The position numbers were made by a program, and so were the translations under genes. The notes under the pieces are model-generated. The model saw only the letters and a list, made by a program, of their open reading frames with translations, did no database searches and was not told the DNA's origin. Positions 24,789-32,200 of a stretch of 55,840 bases of DNA are shown piece by piece. Location of the stretch: NCBI RefSeq assembly GCF_003951095.1, contig NZ_QXGL01000008.1, positions 1 through 55,840 on the forward strand. The letters run 5' to 3'. Numbering within the stretch: position 1 is the first letter of the stretch; each line of letters opens with the position of its first letter. The stretch is from Bifidobacterium goeldii. GTDB taxonomy: Bacteria > Actinomycetota > Actinomycetes > Actinomycetales > Bifidobacteriaceae.

Positions 24789-25802
24789 TCAGCGCTCCTC
24801 AGCAAGCTGCTCAACAAAGTCACCAGACGCCTTGTCGAACTCCTTCGCCGCATGCTTCAACGCCAAGCCCGGCTTAGCAGGCACGTGAATCTCCACCACG
24901 CCAATCAGATCGCCCGTCTCATTGCCGCGATGCACGCCCTTACCAGACACGCGCACTTCAGTGCCACTCGACGAGCCAGCCGGCACCTTAAACGTAACCG
25001 TCTCACCGTCGATGTCCGCAGCGTCGATTTTCGCACCAGCAACCGCTTCGCCAACACTCACCGGCAGTGTCATGATCAAATCATGACCGCGCATCGTGAA
25101 CTTTGGATCTTCAGCCACATGCACAGTCAGATACATGTCACCATTCTTGCCGCCATACAGGCCTGGCTTGCCTTTGCCGGCAATACGAATCTTCTGACCA
25201 TCCTTCACGCCAGCTGGCACATGGGTCTTAAACTGCTTGCCATCCACGCGCAGCGACACCGTAGCGCCCTTCACCGCTTGGCGGAACGTCAACGTGATCT
25301 TCGAGTTACGATCCTCACCGCGCTGCGGGCTCGGCGTCTGCTCCTCATAGCCGCCATACGGCGAACCATAGCTTGCGCCAGCACCCTGACCAGCAGCACC
25401 GCCAAACATCGAGAAGATGTCATTCAAGTTCGGATTGGCACCGCCAGACGTACTAAACCGCACACGCTGACCACCCTGGCCAGAACCAAACATCGAACCG
25501 AAAATGTCAGAGAAACCAGAAGCGTCAAAACCACCCTGGCCGGAACCGCCAGCAAAACGAGCGCCACCCATACCAAACTGGCGGATCGCATCATACTTTT
25601 GGCGAGTTTCCTTATTATTTAATACGTCATACGCCTCGGAGATATCCTTAAACTTCTCCTCAGCTTCCTTAGTCTTATTAAGATCAGGATGATATTTACG
25701 CGCCAGCTTGCGGTAAGCCTTAGTGATCTCAGCGTCGGTGGCGTCCTTGGAGACACCAAGGACTTTGTAGAAATCCTTGCTCAGCCATTCATTCTCGGCC
25801 AT
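24789..25802 (-). CDS. dnaJ: DnaJ-type co-chaperone without zinc finger
   Basis: The 337-residue protein has the J domain at residues 8-70 ([23 protein letters not shown] in KYHPDLNKT), a Gly/Phe-rich stretch (about residues 75-150), and two substrate-binding beta domains with [18 protein letters not shown] and the C-terminal [16 protein letters not shown]. The CxxCxGxG zinc-finger repeats of classic DnaJ are missing, so it is of the CbpA/type II kind. It stimulates DnaK ATPase in the cytoplasm. It lies 448 bases downstream of grpE, with two large hairpins in between, and directly before hspR. Confidence 0.93.
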   Translation of the reverse strand: MAENEWLSKDFYKVLGVSKDATDAEITKAYRKLARKYHPDLNKTKEAEEKFKDISEAYDVLNNKETRQKYDAIRQFGMGGARFAGGSGQGGFDASGFSDIFGSMFGSGQGGQRVRFSTSGGANPNLNDIFSMFGGAAGQGAGASYGSPYGGYEEQTPSPQRGEDRNSKITLTFRQAVKGATVSLRVDGKQFKTHVPAGVKDGQKIRIAGKGKPGLYGGKNGDMYLTVHVAEDPKFTMRGHDLIMTLPVSVGEAVAGAKIDAADIDGETVTFKVPAGSSSGTEVRVSGKGVHRGNETGDLIGVVEIHVPAKPGLALKHAAKEFDKASGDFVEQLAEER

Positions 25803-25954
25803 GCGTATCTCCTTTCATGTTCTTTTCCCCTTGGCTCCTTGTCAAAGAAGCCGGCTCGCATAGCGAGACTGAGGGGCTGTCAATAGTTAAGAATTGTGTT
25901 TGCCAGGTCTGCACTGCAGCGTGAGTACATGAGTACAGCAGGCAGTAGATAAGC

Positions 25955-26043
25955 GCGATTGGATTCCAGCACATAGTGTTCGACACACTCAAGGCCGTTC
26001 GGCCAAGCCTACGGTCTCACACTATGTGCTGGAATCCAATCGC
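25955..26043. repeat. Fold-back element HP1 in the grpE-dnaJ spacer
   Basis: Arms 25955-25979 and 26019-26043 are perfectly complementary over 25 bases (beginning GCGATTGGATTCC). The 39-base core (25980-26018) has an inner GGCCG-TT-CGGCC hairpin and ends ACGGTCTC. Its core is related to that of HP2 in inverted orientation. Confidence 0.92.
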
Positions 26044-26074
26044 TACTCGCAACGGTATGAAACCTCATTGTGCA

Positions 26075-26168
26075 GCGTAAGTTCGGCGGACGTATGTTGT
26101 GAGACCGTAAAGACTTGGCCAGAGCGGCCCGGAGCGTGTCGAACAATATACGTCCGCCGAACTTACGC
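26075..26168. repeat. Fold-back element HP2 in the grpE-dnaJ spacer
   Basis: Arms 26075-26100 and 26143-26168 pair over 26 bases with a single mismatch that would be a G-U wobble in RNA; they begin GCGTAAGTTCGG and have no similarity to the arms of HP1. The 42-base core (26101-26142) is the HP1 core inverted: both read, in one orientation, TCGACAC.CTC..GGCCG then GGCCAAG.CT and CGGTCTC. Confidence 0.92.
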
Positions 26169-26231
26169 CATTAACATGCTTTCTGCTTCCCTTTCCCTAA
26201 TTAAGGATTTCTACAAAGAGACCTTTTTAGA

Positions 26232-26250
26232 GGGGAGGGAGGGGGAGGGG
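26232..26250 (+). other. G-quadruplex motif after grpE
   Basis: GGGGAGGGAGGGGGAGGGG has four G-runs separated by single A loops, the most stable class of G4 motif. It ends next to the grpE stop codon and lies on the template strand for grpE transcription. Confidence 0.75.
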
Positions 26251-27003
26251 TTAGTTCTTGGGGGAGGCTACTACTACGCGGGCGGCGCGGATTACGCGGT
26301 CGCCGATGCGGTAGCCGGCTTCTACCACCGTGTCAACAGTGTCCTTCTCGGCCGAATCGTCCGGCTTGTGCAGGATTGCCTCATGCTTGGTGGGGTCGAA
26401 TTCCTCGCCTTTTTCGCCAAACTTCTCGACACCGAACTTTGCGAACGCCTTGTCGATCTTCGCCGCAACAGCCTTGAAGGAGTCATCCATCTCACTGTGT
26501 TCGCGGATACGGTCGATATCATCGAGGGCTGGCAGCAGCGCGCTCAGCACGTCGATAATGCCGTGCTGGCGGAAACGCTCCTGCTCTTTCTGTGCACGAT
26601 TGCGGTAGTTGATGAACTCCGCGCGTTCGCGTTGCAGAGCTTCGAGATAGTCGGCAGCTTCCTTCTTGGCTTTGCCAAGCGGGGTGAGCGTGCCGTCGGC
26701 ATCTTTGTCGGGGTCGGCGGAAGCGGCAGTGTCCGGCTTGGAGTCGGAAGCAGCTTTGGAATCGTCAGCCTTATCGGCCGCTTCTTCCTTCGCAGTGGGC
26801 TTGCTCTCTGACGCTCCCTCAGTCGCGGCATTCGCCGCGCCAGCTCCCTCAGCCGAGGGAGCCGAGGCCGGCTGCTCGGCCTTTGCCGAGTCAGCCGTCG
26901 CAGAGGCGGCCGAGCCGGCCGTGGAGGACGCAGCCGCGTCAGCGGTCACGTCGTCCACGTCCGGCAGGTCGTTCAGGTAATCGTCCTTGTTGAACTCAGT
27001 CAT
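26251..27003 (-). CDS. grpE: GrpE nucleotide exchange factor
   Basis: A 250-residue protein. The first 95 residues are acidic, Ala/Ser-rich and low-complexity; the rest is GrpE: a long coiled-coil helix (KKEAADYLEALQRERAEFIN, then RNRAQKEQERF) and the C-terminal beta domain ending YRIGDRVIRAARVVVASPKN. GrpE releases ADP from DnaK. It is second in the operon, with 11 bases to the dnaK stop. Residues about 46-64 (SAPSAEGA...TEGAS) are encoded by a copy of a palindromic repeat also found in the GH13 gene at 44717 and in intergenic DNA. The low-complexity region seems to tolerate this insertion. Confidence 0.95.
   Translation of the reverse strand: MTEFNKDDYLNDLPDVDDVTADAAASSTAGSAASATADSAKAEQPASAPSAEGAGAANAATEGASESKPTAKEEAADKADDSKAASDSKPDTAASADPDKDADGTLTPLGKAKKEAADYLEALQRERAEFINYRNRAQKEQERFRQHGIIDVLSALLPALDDIDRIREHSEMDDSFKAVAAKIDKAFAKFGVEKFGEKGEEFDPTKHEAILHKPDDSAEKDTVDTVVEAGYRIGDRVIRAARVVVASPKN
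26809..26863 (-). repeat. Palindromic repeat inside grpE
   Basis: On the plus strand the sequence reads TGACGCTCCCTCAGTC, a short central hairpin, then CAGCTCCCTCAGCCGAGGGA and GCC. Apart from the central hairpin it matches the antisense of 44717-44768 at nearly every position. Sense translation: SAPSAEGAGAANAATEGAS. Confidence 0.85.
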
Positions 27004-27014
27004 CGGACGAGACC

Positions 27015-28904
27015 TTACTTGTTGTCCTTGTTGTCGTCGTCATCCACGACTTCGGCGTCTACCACGTCGTCGTCGCCACCGTTCGAGGCACCCGCAGCGC
27101 CAGCGGAAGCACCCGCACCAGCAGCACCAGCGGCAGCACCTTCAGCGCCCTGCTGGGCGTACAGTGCCTGGCCGATCTTCTGTGCGGCGGTCATCAGCTC
27201 GCTCTGCGCGTTCTTGATCGCGTCGATATCGTCGCCCTTGAGCGATTCCTTCAGCGCGTTCACCTTGTCGGTGACTTCCTTAGCAACCTCGTCGGAGATC
27301 TTGTCCTTGTTGTCGTTGACGAGCTTCTCGGTCTGGTATGCGAAGGCTTCAGCCTGGTTGCGAGTCTCAGCCTCTTCCTTGCGCTTCTTATCCTCGGCCT
27401 CGTGAGCTTCAGCTTCCTTGACCATGCGGTCAATTTCGTCCTTCGGCAGGCCCGAGCCACCGGTGATGGTCATCGACTGCTCCTTGCCGGTGCCCTTGTC
27501 CTTAGCAGACACGTGCACGATGCCGTTAGCATCAATGTCGAAGGTGACCTCGATCTGCGGGACGCCACGCGGAGCCGGAGCGATGCCGGTCAGCTCGAAG
27601 GTGCCCAGCGGCTTGTTGTCGCGGGCGAACTCACGCTCACCCTGGTAGACCTGGATCAGCACGGACGGCTGGTTGTCCTCAGCGGTGGAGAAGACCTCAG
27701 AACGCTTGGTCGGGATGGCGGTGTTGCGGTCGATGAGCTTGGTCATGATGCCGCCCTTGGTCTCAATGCCCAGAGACAGCGGGGTCACATCGATCAGCAG
27801 GACGTCCTTACGGTCGCCCTTGATAACACCGGACTGCACGGCAGCACCAACAGCCACAACCTCATCCGGGTTCACGGACTGGTTGGCTTCCTTACCGCCA
27901 GTGAGCTCCTTGACAAGCTCCTTGACGGCCGGCATACGAGTCGAACCACCGACGAGCACCACGTGATCAATGTCGCTCACGGAGATGTTCGCATCGCGCA
28001 GCACGTTGTTGAACGGCGTGCGGCAGCGGCCGAGCAGGTCAGAAGTCATCTCTTCGAAGTGAGCGCGGGTCAGTGTCTCGTCGAGGTGCACCGGGGTGCC
28101 GTCAGGCGTCATGGCCAGGTACTGCATGTTGATGGAGGTCGAAGTAGACGAAGACAGTTCCTTCTTCGCCTGCTCAGCGGCTTCCTTCAGACGCTGCAGG
28201 GCGATCTTGTCCTTGCTCAGGTCAACGCCGTACTTGTTCTTGACTTCGCCAACCAGCCAATCGATGATCTTCTGATCCCAATCGTCGCCGCCCAGGTGGT
28301 TATCACCGTTGGTGGCCTGCACCTGAATGGTGGAGAAGCCGTCGTCATCCTTGCCGATCTCCAGCAGGGACACATCGAAGGTGCCACCGCCGAGGTCGAA
28401 GACCAAGATGCGCTCGTCTTCCTTGCCCTTCTCAAGGCCGTAAGCCAGTGCTGCTGCGGTCGGCTCGTTGATGATACGCAGGACGTTCAGGCCTGCGATC
28501 TTGCCCGCGTCCTTAGTAGCCTGACGCTGAGCATCGTTGAAGTATGCCGGGCAGGTGATGACGGCGTCGGTGACGGGCTCGCCGAGGTATGCTTCAGCAT
28601 CCCTCTTCAGCTTCATCAGAATCTGCGCGGAGATCTCCTGCGGGGTCCACTTCTTGCCGTCGATTTCGACGGTCCAGTCGGTGCCCATGTGACGCTTCAC
28701 GGAAGAAATAGTGCGGTCGACGTTGGTGACGGCCTGACGCTTGGCGACTTCGCCGACGAGGATTTCGCCGGACTTGGAGAAGGCGACCACAGACGGCGTG
28801 GTGCGTGCGCCTTCAGCGTTGACGATAACGGTGGGCTCGCCACCTTCGAGAGTAGCAATGCAGGAATTCGTAGTACCCAGATCAATACCAACTGCACGTG
28901 CCAT
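27015..28904 (-). CDS. dnaK: Chaperone DnaK (Hsp70)
   Basis: The 629-residue Hsp70 has the N-terminal ATPase signature [13 protein letters not shown], a second phosphate loop [17 protein letters not shown], and [16 protein letters not shown], followed by the peptide-binding domain and an Ala/Gly-rich C-terminal tail ending [15 protein letters not shown]. It folds proteins in the cytoplasm with DnaJ and GrpE. It is the first gene of the operon; GGAGCACACATT lies before the ATG. A HAIR-type site about 125 bases upstream implies HspR control. Length and motifs are normal. Confidence 0.98.
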   Translation of the reverse strand: MARAVGIDLGTTNSCIATLEGGEPTVIVNAEGARTTPSVVAFSKSGEILVGEVAKRQAVTNVDRTISSVKRHMGTDWTVEIDGKKWTPQEISAQILMKLKRDAEAYLGEPVTDAVITCPAYFNDAQRQATKDAGKIAGLNVLRIINEPTAAALAYGLEKGKEDERILVFDLGGGTFDVSLLEIGKDDDGFSTIQVQATNGDNHLGGDDWDQKIIDWLVGEVKNKYGVDLSKDKIALQRLKEAAEQAKKELSSSTSTSINMQYLAMTPDGTPVHLDETLTRAHFEEMTSDLLGRCRTPFNNVLRDANISVSDIDHVVLVGGSTRMPAVKELVKELTGGKEANQSVNPDEVVAVGAAVQSGVIKGDRKDVLLIDVTPLSLGIETKGGIMTKLIDRNTAIPTKRSEVFSTAEDNQPSVLIQVYQGEREFARDNKPLGTFELTGIAPAPRGVPQIEVTFDIDANGIVHVSAKDKGTGKEQSMTITGGSGLPKDEIDRMVKEAEAHEAEDKKRKEEAETRNQAEAFAYQTEKLVNDNKDKISDEVAKEVTDKVNALKESLKGDDIDAIKNAQSELMTAAQKIGQALYAQQGAEGAAAGAAGAGASAGAAGASNGGDDDVVDAEVVDDDDNKDNK

Positions 28905-29027
28905 AATGTGTGCTCCTTACTTGACGTTCGTTTACGTTGCTCGCTCAAGTCTGGGGATCTTGTGCTGGCGACCGACCAGCGGTGCAGATCCTTCGTCTCG
29001 AGGTTGCCCTCGTTTTGCTTTCCAAAA

Positions 29028-29048
29028 CTTGAGCCTACACCACTCAAC
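29028..29048. promoter_or_regulatory. HAIR-type HspR operator upstream of dnaK
   Basis: CTTGAGC-N7-ACTCAAC matches the HAIR consensus CTTGAGT-N7-ACTCAAG at 12 of 14 arm positions. It lies about 125 bases before the dnaK ATG, and hspR is the last gene of the operon. Confidence 0.85.
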
Positions 29049-29141
29049 TTTTGAATGCCAACTTTTATTCCCAATTCCCCACGATTTTTTTGCTGTTTTT
29101 CAGCTTGGCTATCACACCATCAGGAAATACCAGCAAATACA

Positions 29142-29180
29142 GCAGTGCCCGCTGGCGAATAACTCGTCAGCGGGCACTGC
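29142..29180 (-). terminator. Terminator of the amylopullulanase gene
   Basis: A 17-bp stem (29142-29158 with 29164-29180, one G-U) lies about 50 bases after the stop codon on the minus strand, followed by TGTATTTGC. Confidence 0.75.
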
Positions 29181-29230
29181 GTTATCGGTGATTTATGTGG
29201 TTAGCGACGGAAAGTACCGCGCAGGCTAGA

Positions 29231-32200
29231 TCACTTCAGACCCTGCCAGGCGACCTCCTCCTGGTTCCAACCGATCTTGCCGAGCTTGTCGTACTCGCCC
29301 TTGTTGGTCGTGTAAAGGTGCTCGCCAGAGTTCGGGTTGTACAGACGGTACACGGTCACCGAGGCAGTCTTGTCGACATACCAACCGATGCCTTCGTCGT
29401 TCCAACCGCGCTTGACCAAGTCGTCACGCTCGCCGGCACTCATCGTCCAGTGGTGGTTGCCGTCGTTCGGGTTGTACACGCGGTACACCGGCACGATGTT
29501 CGCGTTGGAGTCATCCTTGGCAGCGGCCTTGAACGACTTGCCTTCCTTGTTCCAACCGGCCTTGCCGAGCTGATCGTACTCGTACTTGCTGGTCGTGTAG
29601 TGGTGCAGACCAGAGTTCGGGTTGTACAAGCGGTACACGGTCACAGCCTTCACCGCAGCCGGCTTGTCCGGCGTAGACGGCGTAGACGGCTGATCTGGCG
29701 TGGTCGGCTTGTCAGAGCCCTTGCTTGCCTTGAGCACGGTTGCAGCCAGCGCGCCGGCCTGGTAGCCGTCAGCACCCACGGTTACCGCAGCACCGCCGTC
29801 CACCGTCACCTTGCCGTCAGCAGCAAGCGTCGTGTACTTGCCAGCCGGCACGGCGCTCACCTTCGCGGTGGCTTCGTTCGCGTTGAAGATGACCACGTAG
29901 GTATCATCGCTGTCCTTGAGCTGGTAGGCAACTACACCGTCGGACTGCTGCAGCACCGTCATGTTCTTGGCGATGTCGTCGTAGGAGCTCAGGTGCAGGT
30001 TGCCGATCGCCTTGCGCAGCGCGATCAGACCCTTCACGTAGTCAACGGAGTCGGACTGCGACACGGTACGCGTCCAGTCGATGGCGTTGACTGCGTCACC
30101 CGCGTTGTAGCTGTTGCCGTTGCCGCCCTTGGTGCGCAGGAACTCCTGACCGAACTGCATGTCGGTAATGCCCTGCGACAGGAAGATCAGCGAGTCGGCA
30201 AGCTTAGCGCGTGCGAGACGAGTTTCCTCGGAGTCGTTCGGGTTGCTCTTGACGAGCTTGTCGTACAACGTGAGGTTGTCGTGGATTTCGACATACTGGA
30301 CCACCTGGTCAGCGCCACCATAGTTGGTGTCAGCGGTGCCGTTGTTGCAGTGACCACTGTCGTCGATACCCTCGCGCGAATTGTTGCAGCCGAGCACGTT
30401 GGTGGCGATGAGGTTCTCCTTGCCAGCCTTGCCGGACACGAAGCCGGTGTCCTCATCGGAGAACACGCTACCCTTGATCGCATCACGCAGCGAGTCGTTG
30501 AAGAAGGCCACGCCCGGCACCTTGTTGGCGTTAGGCTGAGTGGTTTCCTGGTCGCCAAGTGCGTCGGTCATATCCCAGCCTTCGCCGATGACGAGGATGC
30601 TCGGGTCGATCTTGTCGAGCGCCGCGCGAACCTCCTTCATCGTGGTCTGATCGATCAGGCCCATCAGGTCGAAGCGGAAGCCGTCGACGTTGTACGTCTT
30701 CGCCCAGTACGTAACCGAGTCGACGATGTACTTGCGGGCCATTGCACGCTCGGAGGCCACGTCGTTGCCGCAGCCAGAGTTGCTCAGCAGGTTGCCGTTC
30801 GCGTCGTAGCGGAAGTAGTAGCCAGGCACGGTCTTGCCGAACGCGTGCGTGGAAGCGTTGTACACGTGGTTGTACACCACGTCCATCACCACGTACAGGC
30901 CGTTGTCGTGCAAGCCCTTGACCATTTCCTTCATTTCCTTGACGCGAGCGCTTGGATCGCTCGGGTTCGAGGAGTAGGAGCCTTCTGGCACGTTGTAGTT
31001 GACCGGGTCGTAGCCCCAGTTCTGTGCGCCGTCAGCACCGTAGCTCAGGTCGCCGGACTCGTCTACAGAACCGAAGTCGTAGACAGGCATGATCTGCACG
31101 TGCGTCACGCCGAGCGACTTCAGGTAGTCAACGCCGGTGGGCGCGGCTCCCTTCTTGCCGTCGACGGTGGTGCCCTTCTCAACGAAGCCGAGGTACTTAC
31201 CGCGCTTGGATTCCGAGACGCCTGAGGTCGGGGAGATCGTCATATCGCGCACGTCAGCTTCGGTGACGATAGCGTCGGTGGACTTGGAGAACGATGCCAT
31301 GCGCTTGCCGGCATTGCCCTGCTCCGCCTTGGACAGGACCACGGAACGCTCGCCGTTAACAACAGCAGCGGTTGCGTACGGGTCGGGGGACGTGTTGGCT
31401 GTGCCATCGGCGAAGGTCAGCTCGTAGTCGTAGGCGTAATCCTTGAGATCACCCTTGATGTCGAATGCCCACACGCCCTTATCGCCGGACTTGTCGAGCG
31501 TTTCGGACTTGGTCAGTGCACCGTCTGCCTTGGTGGAGCCCGAGTACAGGCGCAGCGTGACCTTGGTGGCGGTCGGAGCCCAGAGCTTGAAGGTGGTCTT
31601 TTCGGCGGTGTAGTTTGCGCCCAGGTCGTCGCCGTCGTACGCGAACTTCTTGTCGAATGCGTCGGAGCGTACGACTGCACCGAGGGAGACCTCTTGCGTG
31701 CCGTAGCCTTCAACGGTCACCTTGTATGCCTTGGTGACGTCGAGCTCATCCTTGGTGGTGATGGTCAGCGTGGTGCCGTCGGCCTTCACACTGGCAACTT
31801 CGGCGCCGTCAACGCTCACCTTAGAAGCGAGATCATCGTCGGCAGCAGCAGCCTTGCTGGACTTGGCAGCAATCGCCTTGTTGAGCTTGACGGTGATGGT
31901 GTTGAAGTCGCTCACCTGCGCGGAGATGATCATGCCCTTGGCGTTGTACAGCGTGCCATTGGTATAGATCGTCGGGTCGCCCTGGACGAGCCAGATCTCA
32001 GCAGAAGCCGTACCGTCGGCGTTCAGCGTGATCGCGGACTGCGGGATGGTGCGGTTGTTATCGTCCGGGTCCTTGGCTTCCCAACCAGCACCGCCGTAGC
32101 GCACGATGAATTGCGGCATGCTCATTGCGGAACCGCTCAGCGTGTACTTGGCGATCAGGCCGTAGTCGTCGTGGCTGCTGAACGCGTACGCAGCACCGTT

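Larger units (their letters stand above)
25803..26250. other. Long grpE-dnaJ intergenic region
   Basis: 448 bases without a gene, unusual inside this operon. It contains hairpins HP1 (25955-26043) and HP2 (26075-26168), a G-quadruplex motif (26232-26250) and the dnaJ ribosome binding site (AAAGGAGATACGC before the ATG at 25802). Confidence 0.7.
28905..29230. other. dnaK promoter region and apuB 3' region
   Basis: About 325 bases without a gene: dnaK leader and promoter at the left, the HAIR site at 29028-29048, and the terminator of the amylopullulanase gene at 29142-29180. Confidence 0.6.

Noticed and set aside
27402..29054. 550-codon plus-strand frame opposite dnaK
   Set aside because: Antisense of dnaK; arises from the codon bias of a highly expressed GC-rich gene.
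29231..29700. LPXTG cell-wall anchor on the amylopullulanase
   Set aside because: The C-terminus is made of YRLYNPNSG-type repeats and ends EVAWQGLK, with no LPXTG-type motif or hydrophobic tail.
29195..31225. 676-codon plus-strand frame
   Set aside because: Antisense of the pullulanase half of the amylopullulanase; no motifs, no ribosome binding site.
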